A stretch of DNA of 64,000 bases from Paraburkholderia phenazinium (lineage in GTDB: Bacteria > Pseudomonadota > Gammaproteobacteria > Burkholderiales > Burkholderiaceae). The stretch covers positions 1,116,001-1,180,000 of the forward strand of contig NZ_FSRM01000002.1 of assembly GCF_900141745.1 (NCBI RefSeq), given 5' to 3'. Below the pieces are notes generated by a model, which ran no database searches, was not told the origin of the DNA, and was given only the letters and a program-made list of their open reading frames with translations. Positions 50,705 to 58,857 of this stretch are shown one piece after another. Positions within the stretch are counted from its first letter, which is position 1; every line of letters starts with the position of its first letter. The position numbers were made by a program, and so were the translations under genes.

Positions 50705-51667
50705 TCAGCCGCGCGGCATATACAGCAACAGCAGGGACAGCGTCACGAGTGAGCCTAGCGTCGACAGAAGTATTGTCCGTGACGTGATGTGCGCCTCACG
50801 CCGATAAAACTCCGCGAGCATGAACGGCCCGGTGCCTGTGGGCAGCGCGGCCAGCACGACCGACATCTCCACCAGCATGGGCGATAGCGCGAACACGCGC
50901 GCGGCCAGCCACCACGTCAAAGCCGGTTGCAGCAGCAATTTGGCGCCCGTCAGTGCCCAGGACGCGACGTGGTTCGACGTCGAGGGTGCGGAGGACCTGT
51001 CTGCAGGCGTCCGTTTTTCAGCAAGGAACAATCCGAGGCTGACGAGCGCGCAGGGGCTTGCCGCACCGCCCAGCAGCTTCAGGAATGTCTCCGCGCTTTG
51101 CGGCAACGTCACGTGAACGCTGGCGACCAGCACGCCGACGATCGGCGACACGATCAGCGGATTGCGCGCCAAGGACCGCACTACCTTGAACGCCAGCCGA
51201 TGCGGTGCGCGTTCGGTCTGCAGTCCCACTTCAATCAGGACGATCGCGATCGCAAACAACACGCAGGCGACGAGGATCGTGGCGATCGTGGTCGGCGTCT
51301 GGCTGGCTTGTCCGAATGCGATCAGGCACAGCGGAAAGCCAATGTAGCCGGTGTTCGGATACGAGCCCGCAATGGCATCGACGCTGGCATCGGCGAGCGG
51401 CCGGCCACTCAGCAGACGGACCATGAGAATCAGCACGAATACGACGGAACAGGAGAGCGCGAAGGTGGCGACAAACGCCGGCTGATAAAGCTGATGCCAG
51501 GTAGCGTGCGCCATGATGTCGAACAGCAGTGCAGGCAGCGCGAGCCAGACGACAAAACGGTTCAGTTCCGACGCCGCCGTGGGGCCCAGCAGGCCCCGCT
51601 TGCGGCACACGAACCCCGCGAAAATCAGGCCAAATACGGGAAGCAGGATCTCAAGGGTCGATAACAT
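50705..51667 (-). CDS. AEC-family (auxin-efflux-carrier-like) transporter
   Basis: A 320-residue membrane protein with ten predicted hydrophobic segments in the typical AEC two-block arrangement. 'LLPVFGLIFAGFVCRKRGLL' at the N-terminus and 'GSYPNTGYIGFPLCLIAFG' (with the conserved N-x-x-x-x-G-x-P motif), 'NPLIVSPIVGVLV' and 'VVLAALPTGTGPFMLAEFY' are family signatures. Members carry malonate, malate or other small carboxylates or auxin-like acids. The start is set at 51667 (MLSTLEILLP); an in-frame ATG 63 bases earlier exists. It is divergent from a LysR regulator, which is its likely controller. Confidence 0.87.
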   Translation of the reverse strand: MLSTLEILLPVFGLIFAGFVCRKRGLLGPTAASELNRFVVWLALPALLFDIMAHATWHQLYQPAFVATFALSCSVVFVLILMVRLLSGRPLADASVDAIAGSYPNTGYIGFPLCLIAFGQASQTPTTIATILVACVLFAIAIVLIEVGLQTERAPHRLAFKVVRSLARNPLIVSPIVGVLVASVHVTLPQSAETFLKLLGGAASPCALVSLGLFLAEKRTPADRSSAPSTSNHVASWALTGAKLLLQPALTWWLAARVFALSPMLVEMSVVLAALPTGTGPFMLAEFYRREAHITSRTILLSTLGSLVTLSLLLLYMPRG

Positions 51668-51772
51668 TGGTGTGGCAGTCTGGCGGCTGGAAAATACAAT
51701 GCGCCAGAGTAGTGGTTCGGGTTGATACAATCAAATACCGTTTCAGGCGTTCAACAATACCTTTTTTGCATC

Positions 51773-52639
51773 GTGATCGACGTCAAACCGCTGCGCTATT
51801 TCGTGACGCTTGCCGAGACCCTCCATTTTGGCCGGGCTGCGGCACGGCTCAATCTGTCGCAACCGCCGTTGAGCCGCCAACTGGCGGCGCTCGAGGCGAG
51901 TTTGGGCGTTACGTTGATCGAGCGCAGCCCGCGCAGCGTCACGCTGACGGCGGCGGGCGAGCGCTTCTATGTGGATGCCAAGGCCATTCTCGGCGCGATT
52001 GAACAGGCCGCGCGCAATGCGCAGGCCGCCGCGCATGGCGATGCCGGCACGCTGGCGATTGGCTTCACGATGTGCGCGGCGTATAGCGTGGTGCCGGGAT
52101 ACGCGCGGACCTTCGGTGCCGCGTATCCGGAGGTGACGCTGAATCTGCGCGAGGTGGTGTCGAACGATTTGGCGGCACAGGTGCTGGCCGGCCAGATCGA
52201 CGCGGCGATCATGTTTCCGAGCGTGCCGAACAGGGGGCTCGAGGCGCGCACGATTGTCCGTGAACCGCTCTGTGTGGCACTGTCGCGCGCGCATCCGCGT
52301 GCCCGGGCGCGGCAGTTGAAAATTGGGCAACTGGCGGGCGAGCCGTTCGTGTTGGCCTCGGAGGAGGTGGCGCCTACGTTGCGGGCCACCATTCTCGAGC
52401 ATTGCCGCTCAGGTGGTTTCGAGCCCGACATCCGTTTCGAAGTGCAATTGCAGCAGACCGTGCTCAGTCTTGTCGACGAAGGCGTCGGCGTTGCGCTGGT
52501 GCCTGCGTCGATGCGTAAAGCGCAGCTTGCGGGTGTGGTGTTCCGGCCGCTGGCGGATGCGCCGATGATTGAGCAGGTGCTGGTGTGGTCGCCGGCGAAC
52601 CGGAATCCGTGTCTGGTGCGGTTTTTGGAGCTGGCTTAG
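51773..52639 (+). CDS. LysR-family regulator divergent from the AEC transporter
   Basis: A 288-residue LysR protein. The GTG at 51773 (MIDVKPLRYFVTLAETLHFGRAAARLNL) gives the normal family N-terminus; an upstream TTG at 51722 adds 17 atypical residues. The winged helix is clear ('LSQPPLSRQLAALEASLGVTLIERSPRSVTLTAAGERF'), as is the effector domain of the CbbR/BenM-like set ('LAIGFTMCAAYSVVPGYARTFGAAYPEVTLNLREV'). It shares a 105-base intergenic region with the AEC permease and probably regulates it. The stop overlaps the convergent membrane-protein gene by four bases. Confidence 0.9.
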   Translation: MIDVKPLRYFVTLAETLHFGRAAARLNLSQPPLSRQLAALEASLGVTLIERSPRSVTLTAAGERFYVDAKAILGAIEQAARNAQAAAHGDAGTLAIGFTMCAAYSVVPGYARTFGAAYPEVTLNLREVVSNDLAAQVLAGQIDAAIMFPSVPNRGLEARTIVREPLCVALSRAHPRARARQLKIGQLAGEPFVLASEEVAPTLRATILEHCRSGGFEPDIRFEVQLQQTVLSLVDEGVGVALVPASMRKAQLAGVVFRPLADAPMIEQVLVWSPANRNPCLVRFLELA

Positions 52640-53301
52640 CGAGGGACGTTAGTGCTGTGCGACGCATTGTGCGGCCCACTGACCAAACGTTCGGCATCCT
52701 GCTTGATACGTCGTCGATACCAGAACGTCCACAACATAAGGACGCCATAAAAACTGTAGCGCACGAGATTCGACACCAGCGCCGCATGAGGACTACTCTC
52801 GGCGTCCCAAACAATCGACGTGCGTATCACGTTCTCCGCTACAAGACCGATACCCCACACCAGCGTCATGACGCGGACTCTCGAGGCCAGTGTGGGACTC
52901 TCCCGCCAGTCCCGTTCGAATTCGCTCGCGTTTTGCATACTCTCGCGAGCCATGGTGGATCGCGCCAGGTAGAACACGATCGGACGCGGCAGCAACAGCG
53001 AAACAAGAAAGGCGACGCCGATCATGCCCGACACCATCGGCTCTTCAATCGTCAGCTCTTGCGGAACGCCAGTCACAGTGACCGTCGCCAGCGACAGCAG
53101 GATGCCGATCAGAACGATGCTGCTCAAGGCGTCGAAATGACGGTGACGTACCAGGTCCCAGGCCATCCACGCAATGAGCGGCAAGGCCGAAGCGAGCAGG
53201 GCACCCGCTTGCCCCCAATGCGGATGGGCGAGGCGGTAAGCGAGCCACGGCAGCGCGAAGTTGATGAAAACGGCGGACAGGTATCTGAGTCGAAGCTTCA
53301 T
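52636..53301 (-). CDS. VC0807-like integral membrane protein
   Basis: A 221-residue protein with about six hydrophobic segments ('MKLRLRYLSAVFINFALPWLAYRLAHP', 'LIGILLSLATVTVTG', 'VSGMIGVAFLVSLLLPRPIVFYLAR', 'YSFYGVLMLWTFWYRRRI'). The pattern resembles the VC0807/septation-protein-A-like family, seen near metabolism genes but functionally uncharacterised. The charged C-terminal tail is probably cytoplasmic. It converges with the LysR gene (shared stop region) and diverges from the acetyltransferase at 53436, with 134 bases between. Confidence 0.75.
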   Translation of the reverse strand: MKLRLRYLSAVFINFALPWLAYRLAHPHWGQAGALLASALPLIAWMAWDLVRHRHFDALSSIVLIGILLSLATVTVTGVPQELTIEEPMVSGMIGVAFLVSLLLPRPIVFYLARSTMARESMQNASEFERDWRESPTLASRVRVMTLVWGIGLVAENVIRTSIVWDAESSPHAALVSNLVRYSFYGVLMLWTFWYRRRIKQDAERLVSGPHNASHSTNVPR

Positions 53302-53435
53302 GCGCTGTGCTCCGAGTGGGCGCTTATGCTTCTTGCGGGCGTGCGTTCATGCAGGTCAGAGCGGATCGCGCGGACCATTTTATGCCCAAAATCTGCCATC
53401 ATCCCATCCACCCCTCAACCTTCTTCCTCCTCCCT

Positions 53436-53972
53436 ATGACCGAGTTAAGCACGCTCCTCGAAACCGATCGCCTGATCATGCGTCCCCACGTCCGCGCGGA
53501 TTTCGACGATAGCTTCGCGATGTGGTCCGATTCCGAGGTGACGCGCTTTATCGGCGGCCAGCCGTCCACCCGCGAGGAGACCTGGTCGCGTCTGCTGCGC
53601 TATGTCGGACATTGGACGATGCTGGGATTCGGGTACTGGGCGGTGCGCGATAAAGTGAGTGGCACGTTTATCGGAGAAATCGGTTTTGCCAATTTCGAGC
53701 GGCAGACCGAGCCGTCGCTCGGCGGCATGCCCGAAGTCGGCTGGGCGCTGACGCCCGCCGCACAGGGGCGTGGCTATGCGACCGAAGGCGTGCGCGCGGC
53801 CCTGAAGTGGGCCGATGCAAAATGGCCCGCCGCCGACACCGCCTGCATTATCGCGCCGGAGAACGCGCCCTCCTTGCGTGTGGCGCAGAAGTGCGGTTAC
53901 GTGGAGTGGACCCGCGGAACCTACAAGGGCAAACCGCAGATCCATCTACGCCGCGCCGCAGGGGCCGCCTGA
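53436..53972 (+). CDS. GNAT-family N-acetyltransferase (RimJ-like)
   Basis: A 178-residue GNAT enzyme. The ATG at 53436 (MTELSTLLETDRLIMRPHVRADF) fits the RimJ/RimL family; the longer in-frame extension upstream is unlike a protein start and no clear ribosome site precedes either. Motif A is 'EVGWALTPAAQGRGYATEGVRAAL' (acetyl-CoA loop Q-G-R-G-Y-A-T-E), followed by 'IAPENAPSLRVAQKCGYVEWTRG'. The acceptor is probably a protein N-terminus or an amino group of a small molecule. Confidence 0.88.
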   Translation: MTELSTLLETDRLIMRPHVRADFDDSFAMWSDSEVTRFIGGQPSTREETWSRLLRYVGHWTMLGFGYWAVRDKVSGTFIGEIGFANFERQTEPSLGGMPEVGWALTPAAQGRGYATEGVRAALKWADAKWPAADTACIIAPENAPSLRVAQKCGYVEWTRGTYKGKPQIHLRRAAGAA

Positions 53973-54010
53973 GACGCGTGCGTCAGGGCTCGAGCCTCGA
54001 CGCGCCGAAC

Positions 54011-54775
54011 TCAGGCGCCCGCCTCGCCCGCTATCGCTCGCCGCCGTGCAATCAGATCCGCAAGCTTTTCGCGCTGATTACCCTCGGCGTCGAAATTGCT
54101 CTGCTCGAGCCATTGCGCGAAACCCTCGCGTACCGCTGGATATTCACTGTCGATGACGGAAAACCACGCGGTATCGCGATTGCGTCCACGGCTGACGATC
54201 GCCTGGCGGAAGATTCCTTCGAACTTGAAGCCGTACCGTAGCGCCGCCGCCCGCGATGGTGCGTTGAGCGAATCGCACTTCCATTCGAAACGCCGGTAGC
54301 CAAGATCCTCGAACACGTAGGTCATCAACAGCGCCATCGCGTCGCTGGCGATACGGGTTCTCTTCAGACGCGGCGAGTAGGTGACGTGGCCGACTTCGAT
54401 CACGCCATTAGGCGCGTCGATGCGCATCAAGGCTAATGTGCCGACGGCCTTGCCGGTCGCGAGATCGATCACTGCATGGTGCATCGGATCGGCCAGCGCC
54501 GCGGCCTTCGTCAGGTGTTCGCGATACGCTTCGAGGCTCTGGAACGGCCCCACGGCCAGATAGGTCCAGTCGCGACCGTCCGTGGCGGTGCTATAGGCTT
54601 CGTAGAGGTCTTCGACATGCCGCTCCACATCCACCCGCTCGATCCGGCAATAGCGTCCGACGAGCGGCTCACGCCCGGGTAGCTGAGCGCCCTTCCAGTC
54701 TGGTAAGTCAAAGCCGATTGGCTGCTTGTATTCGTTGAGGCGTGGTTCCACTTTTTTCTCCTGGCTTGCTTGCAT
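54011..54775 (-). CDS. GNAT-family N-acetyltransferase (RimJ/RimL type)
   Basis: A 254-residue protein of the long RimL-like subgroup. After an N-terminal stretch of about 30 residues comes 'RYCRIERVDVERHVEDLYEAYSTATDGRDWTYLAVGPFQS' (in parts), 'GTLALMRIDAPNGVIEVGHVTYSPRLKRTRIASDAMALLMTYVFEDLGYRRFEWKCDSLNAPSRAAALRYGFKFEGIFR' (in parts). This is the acetyl-CoA site and acceptor region of a ribosomal-protein-type or small-molecule acetyltransferase. The gene is divergent from the MocR-type regulator at 54863, which may control it. The intergenic region is 87 bases. Confidence 0.86.
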   Translation of the reverse strand: MQASQEKKVEPRLNEYKQPIGFDLPDWKGAQLPGREPLVGRYCRIERVDVERHVEDLYEAYSTATDGRDWTYLAVGPFQSLEAYREHLTKAAALADPMHHAVIDLATGKAVGTLALMRIDAPNGVIEVGHVTYSPRLKRTRIASDAMALLMTYVFEDLGYRRFEWKCDSLNAPSRAAALRYGFKFEGIFRQAIVSRGRNRDTAWFSVIDSEYPAVREGFAQWLEQSNFDAEGNQREKLADLIARRRAIAGEAGA

Positions 54776-54862
54776 TCAGGAGAGACAATACGGCAAACGT
54801 GGTATGTTAAAAAGATCCACGAAAGCAGTATTTGATAGGTCCACAGGGTAGGTCGATACACG

Positions 54863-56388
54863 ATGATCGAAATCATAGGGCCGTTGGCGCATGACGCCGT
54901 CACGCCGGCCGGCAAGCCTGTGCCACTGCAGAAGCAGTGATCGGGCGTCTGCAGCAGGCGATTCTGGCCGGGCGGCTGCCGGCAGGAGCCTTGTTGCCGT
55001 CGTCGAGGCTGCTCGCGGCAGAACTCGGCGTCTCGCGCAACACGGTGGTGATCGCGTACGACCATCTGGTCGCCGAAGGCTACGTGCTGGCCGATCGCAA
55101 GGGCACGCGCGTGAATCCGCTATCCAGCCCCGCATCGCGCGTCGACGCGCGCCCGGATATGGCTACCGCCGAGGTTGCCTACGCGGCGCGGCTCGAGCCG
55201 TTCGCCGCGCTCCGGCCGCATCCGGGCGGGATGGCTGTTTTGATGCCGGGCACCCCGGCGCTCGATCGCTTTCCGCTCGGCGCGTGGCGCCGTTCGCTCG
55301 AGCGCGCCATGGAGCGTGCGTTGCCGCATTTGCTTGGCTACGGCGACCCCGCCGGCGAGCCGGCTTTGCGCGACGCCATTGCCGCGCATCTGCGCGTGGC
55401 GCGTGGCGTCAGTTGCGACGGCTCTCAGGTGGTTATCACCGAGGGCGCGCAGGAAGCGTTGAACCTGTGTGTGAGGCTGCTCACCAATCCCGGCGATATC
55501 GCATGGGTCGAAGATCCCGGCTATCGCGGCGCCAAAGCGGCCTTCAACCTGGGCGATCTGAAAACCGTGCCGATCCGTGTCGATCAGGAAGGCATGGACG
55601 TGCCGGCAGATGCGTGGCGCGTCAGCCCACCCAGACTGATTTATACGTCGCCCGCGCATCAGTATCCGACGGGCGCCGTGCTCTCGGTGGCGCGGCGGCT
55701 CGAACTGATCGCGCAGGCGCGGCGTGCGGGCGCCTGGCTGATCGAAGATGACTACGACGGCGAGTTCCGGCACACCGGCGAACCGATCGCCAGCATGCAG
55801 GGGCTCGTGCCCGACGCGCCGGTGCTGTATGTCGGATCGTTCAGCAAGACGATGTTTCCGGCGCTGCGGATCGGCTTTGTCGTGCTACCGCGCAGCATGG
55901 TGGCGCAGACGCGCACACCGTTGCAGGAAATGCTGCGCGGCGGTCATCGGCTTGAGCAGTGGGCGCTGGCGAACTTTATCGAAAGCGGCGAATTTGGCCG
56001 CCATCTGGGGCGGATGCGGCGGCTTTACCGTGAGCGGCAACAGGCGTTGCGCGAGGCGCTGGCTGCGCACTTCGAACCCGCGCAGGTTCTGGGCGGCAAT
56101 TGCGGCATGCATCTGACGCTCAGACTGCCGCCGCACATATCGGATCGCGCGGTCGTCGATCTTGCGCAGCAGCAACAGATCAGCGCGCGTGCGCTTTCCG
56201 GGTTCACGTTACAGCCGCAAGACGAAGACAACGGGCTTGTGATCGGCTATGGGAATACGTCGGCGGAGCAGATTGAGACGGCGGTCCGTTCGCTGGCGCG
56301 ATGTGCAAGCGAGGTGGCGGGCACGGTGCGTCCGAGACGGCGTGTTGCAGGTGCGAAGACCTGGAGACCTAAAGACCTGAACGCGTGA
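54863..56388 (+). pseudogene. MocR-type PLP-dependent regulator with apparent one-base frameshift near codon 25
   Basis: A GntR/aminotransferase fusion regulator. An ATG at 54863 opens a frame ending at a TGA at 54938-54940 after 25 residues, ending 'KPVPLQKQ'. The remainder continues in the next frame as 'IGRLQQAILAGRLPAGALLPSSRLLAAELGVSRNTVVIAYDHLVAEG', the normal winged helix, then the aminotransferase-like domain including the PLP lysine in 'LYVGSFSKTMFPALRIGF', to 56388. The two halves join naturally if one G is added at about 54937, so a base is missing or the sequence has an error. The downstream frame alone, from a GTG at 54937, would be a 483-residue protein lacking the first helix. 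Probably controls the divergent GNAT gene. Confidence 0.7.
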
Positions 56389-56635
56389 ACGCGCAAGCAT
56401 GTCCATGACCTCACGTCGTGTAAGTTTTACTTTTGTTGAAACGCTCGGCGCGTTGTCTTTACGCGATCTCAGAACGCCTGAAGCTCGCCTGCACGCTGTC
56501 CCGGCTTTGCGATGTCCATGCCACCGCTTATCCCACCGGACTCACACCTCACTGGCCGTATTCGGCATTGCCTCGGGCATGAAGAATGCCTTATGTTCTC
56601 TCGTGACGAACCTTCGTTCATTCAGAGAGGACATG

Positions 56636-56953
56636 ATGGATATTCGACCGACCGCGTGGTTTCCGCTGGACCGTTATACGCCCGTCCGTGACGGCTGGTA
56701 CGAGGTTCAGCTAGTGAGCGGCGATACGGCGTTTGCGAAGTTCGGCGAGAACGAGTGGAGCGAAAAGCCGCTGCTCGTATTCACGCATTGGAGAGGGCTT
56801 TCCTCCGATCCGGCCCGCTCTGGCGAAAGCGAGTCGTTCAGCGCCGAGGCAACCGCGGCCGAAGGCGTTCGCGCGGCTTGGAATGCGTTCTTTCCGGGGC
56901 TCGGTGGGGAGCAGCACAAACCGCTGGAACCTGAGCACGGCGAGAAGAGCTAA
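56636..56953 (+). CDS. Small hypothetical protein
   Basis: A 105-residue soluble protein beginning MDIRPTAWFPLDRYTPVRDGWYEVQLVSG, with GAGAGG five bases before the ATG at 56636 (another ATG directly before it). It resembles the N-terminal part of bacteriophage or DUF551-like domains, where a 'P---+++GWY-V-L--G' beta strand pattern occurs, but I would not assign a family. Aromatic residues (Trp, Tyr) are spread over the first 70 residues; the last 30 are polar. It stands alone between the MocR and ArsR genes. Confidence 0.5.
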   Translation: MDIRPTAWFPLDRYTPVRDGWYEVQLVSGDTAFAKFGENEWSEKPLLVFTHWRGLSSDPARSGESESFSAEATAAEGVRAAWNAFFPGLGGEQHKPLEPEHGEKS

Positions 56954-57047
56954 TTCACGTGCGACCGTGATGCGCCATCCACGGATTGCGATGGCGCATC
57001 TCGACAGCAAACCGGTGACGCACCGCGTCACTCAACTTTCATCGTGT

Positions 57048-57791
57048 CTACGCTTCGGGCACGACCTCCACACGTCTGTCGTCGACGGCGAGTTCCCCCA
57101 GCCTTCCTTCGATACCCAATTCGTCTTTTAGCCACGCCCAGCCTTGCGGCGTCACCTGTACCGCACGCGTTGCCTTGACCCGCCGCAACCAGCCCTTCGC
57201 GCACAGCAGCTTCATCCATTGCACGCCGAGCGGCCCAGCCAGATGATGCTGCCGCTCCGACCAGTCCAGGCACTGGCGCGCGAGACCTCGGCGCGTGGGT
57301 TGCAAATCAGGCACGTTCAACCCCATCCGGGCGAACCAGTCCATTCCAGCGGGGCTGACCTCGAACTGCTTGTCGGTCGCCGCTACGATCACACCGCGCC
57401 GCTCCAACGCCTGAGTGACCGCAACGCCGAGTTGTCCGGCCAGATGGTCGTAGCAGCAGCGTGCAAAGCGCAACTTCCTGGCGTCCGCGCTGAGCGGCTT
57501 GATACGAGGGCGGCTCGGCGGCGTGATCGACGCCAGGTTTTCCAGCAGTAATGCCACGTGCGATCCGCCTAGCCGGTAATAGCGGTGCCGGCCCTGCGCT
57601 TCCACTTCGACGAGTCCCCCGGCCAGCAGCTTCGCCAGATGCGTGCTGGCGGTCTGTGCGGTCACGCCGGCCGCATAGGCGAGCTCGCCGGCGGGCAGTG
57701 CCCGTCCGTCGACCAGTGCCATCAGCATGCTGGCGCGGGCTGGGTCGGCGATCAGGAAGGCGGTGGACGCGATATTTGGTTGGGCACACAT
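57048..57791 (-). CDS. ArsR-family winged-helix regulator with C-terminal domain
   Basis: A 247-residue protein starting at 57791 after AGGAGAT. The N-terminal 80 residues are an ArsR/SmtB-type winged helix ('LIADPARASMLMALVDGRALPAGELAYAAGVTAQTASTHLAKLLAGGLVEVEAQGRHRYYRL', in parts). The C-terminal 150 residues repeat a helix-strand pattern ('FEVSPAGMDWFARMGLNVPDLQPTRRGLARQCLDWSERQHHLAGPLGVQWMKLL') typical of longer ArsR-like proteins of proteobacteria. No CxC metal site is present, so it is unlikely to sense metals. It is divergent from the flavin reductase gene at 58034, a likely target. Confidence 0.85.
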   Translation of the reverse strand: MCAQPNIASTAFLIADPARASMLMALVDGRALPAGELAYAAGVTAQTASTHLAKLLAGGLVEVEAQGRHRYYRLGGSHVALLLENLASITPPSRPRIKPLSADARKLRFARCCYDHLAGQLGVAVTQALERRGVIVAATDKQFEVSPAGMDWFARMGLNVPDLQPTRRGLARQCLDWSERQHHLAGPLGVQWMKLLCAKGWLRRVKATRAVQVTPQGWAWLKDELGIEGRLGELAVDDRRVEVVPEA

Positions 57792-58033
57792 GGTCGATCT
57801 CCTGTCGATCGGCGCCGGCGCTTTAGCGCGCGACTCCGATCCCATGCAACGTAGTGGCTGCGATGTTTCCATCATAGGGGCTCGCGGAGGCCGCATGCTT
57901 CGATGCGTATCGAAACGTTGTGGCGCCGCTGGGCACTGGTGCCCCAACTCTTGGCTAGAATGCCATCTGGCTCGGATTCGATACGCAGGCACGCCGCACG
58001 AACCGATGAACTGTTCGCACGATGAAGGCAGAT

Positions 58034-58636
58034 ATGAAAGGCACCAGAGAACCAGTCGAACTATCGCGGGCGACCCAGTTACTGAATCACGGTCCAGTCA
58101 CCGTGATCACCAGCGCGCACGCCGGACGTACGAACGTCATGGCGGCCTCATGGGCCATGCCGCTCGATTTCAATCCGCCGAAAATCGTGGTGGTGGTCGA
58201 CAGCCGCACCCTCACGCGGCAACTGATCGAAGCGAGCGGCGTGTTCGGCCTGCAACTGCCGAGCCGCGGATTCGCCCGGCAGACGCTTGCGGTCGGCTCG
58301 ACGCCCGGCAACGATCTCGACAAGTTCGCTGCATTCGATCTGGAGACGTTTCCGGGTCAGCGCATCGACGTGCCGATGCTAGCCGGCTGCATCACGTGGA
58401 TGGAATGCAAGGTGATTCCCGACGACAGCCAGCGCCACGATCTGATTATCGGCGAAGTGGTGGCGGCGTACGCCGATAGCCGTGTCTATTCGAAGAACCG
58501 CTGGCATTTCGGTGACGATCCGGATCTGCGCACCTGTCACTACGTGGCAGGCGGGACTTTTTTCGCCACCGGCGAGGCGTTTGAAGTGGAGCCTGCGATA
58601 AGCGGGGCGGCAAGCAATTCCGAAAGTGTCGATTGA
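58034..58636 (+). CDS. Flavin-reductase-like FMN-binding split-barrel protein
   Basis: A 200-residue protein; the start at 58034 follows GAAGG (an ATG 12 bases earlier has no ribosome site). 'LNHGPVTVITSAHAGRTNVMAASWAMPLDFNPPKIVVVVDSRTLTRQLIEASGVFGLQLP' (in parts) is the split-barrel flavin reductase signature (flavoredoxin/DIM6/NTAB-like), with 'AGCITWMECKV' and 'DLIIGEVVAAYAD' later. It should bind FMN and reduce it or use it as cofactor. It is divergent from the ArsR-like gene. Its stop codon lies inside the -35 box of the threonyl-tRNA synthetase leader. Confidence 0.85.
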   Translation: MKGTREPVELSRATQLLNHGPVTVITSAHAGRTNVMAASWAMPLDFNPPKIVVVVDSRTLTRQLIEASGVFGLQLPSRGFARQTLAVGSTPGNDLDKFAAFDLETFPGQRIDVPMLAGCITWMECKVIPDDSQRHDLIIGEVVAAYADSRVYSKNRWHFGDDPDLRTCHYVAGGTFFATGEAFEVEPAISGAASNSESVD

Positions 58637-58660
58637 CGTTTCACCAACAGATCGTTTATT
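58633..58660 (+). promoter_or_regulatory. Candidate sigma70 promoter for the thr leader / thrS2 unit
   Basis: TTGACG (58633-58638), 16-base spacer, TTTATT (58655-58660). The -35 box overlaps the stop codon of the flavin reductase. The leader ATG follows at 58669, eight bases after the -10 box, so the leader mRNA would be nearly leaderless or start from a slightly different point. Moderately good match only. Confidence 0.45.
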
Positions 58661-58668
58661 GTCGACTC

Positions 58669-58755
58669 ATGGACCTCTTTTCGTTCTCCTTCGCGCCTGT
58701 CACCACCACGACGACCACCCTCATGGGCGGGTCGTCTGGAGGTTGCGCGCGCTAG
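58669..58755 (+). CDS. Threonine-codon leader peptide (28 aa, six consecutive Thr codons)
   Basis: An ATG-to-TAG frame encodes MDLFSFSFAPVTTTTTTLMG followed by GSSGGCAR. Codons 12-17 (58702-58719) are six Thr codons in a row (acc acc acg acg acc acc). A run like this is the hallmark of a leader peptide for ribosome-mediated attenuation, as in thrL of E. coli. The frame ends 22 bases before a strong terminator-like stem at 58778-58812 and about 100 bases before a threonyl-tRNA synthetase gene. When Thr-tRNA is scarce, a ribosome stalled on these codons would prevent the stem from forming. The peptide has no expected function of its own. Confidence 0.9.
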   Translation: MDLFSFSFAPVTTTTTTLMGGSSGGCAR

Positions 58756-58812
58756 AGCAACAAGCTGCTGCAAACCCCCAAGGGCCCCGCCGGAGACGGA
58801 CGGGGCTCTTGG
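58742..58812 (+). promoter_or_regulatory. Attenuator stems between the Thr leader peptide and thrS2
   Basis: The main stem is CCAAGGGCCCCGcC (58778-58791) with GgCGGGGCtCTTGG (58799-58812): about 13 pairs with one G-U and one mismatch, seven-base loop, then a short GCGTTTA run. A smaller stem GTTGC (58742-58746) / GCAAC (58757-58761) covers the leader stop codon, and GGAGGTTGC upstream can pair with GCAAACCCCC (58770-58779) to break the main stem. These are the terminator, pause and antiterminator elements expected of an attenuator. Confidence 0.75.
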
Positions 58813-58857
58813 CGTTTACGGCCTTCCGTCGATGGCTCACATCAAACGGAGCGTACT

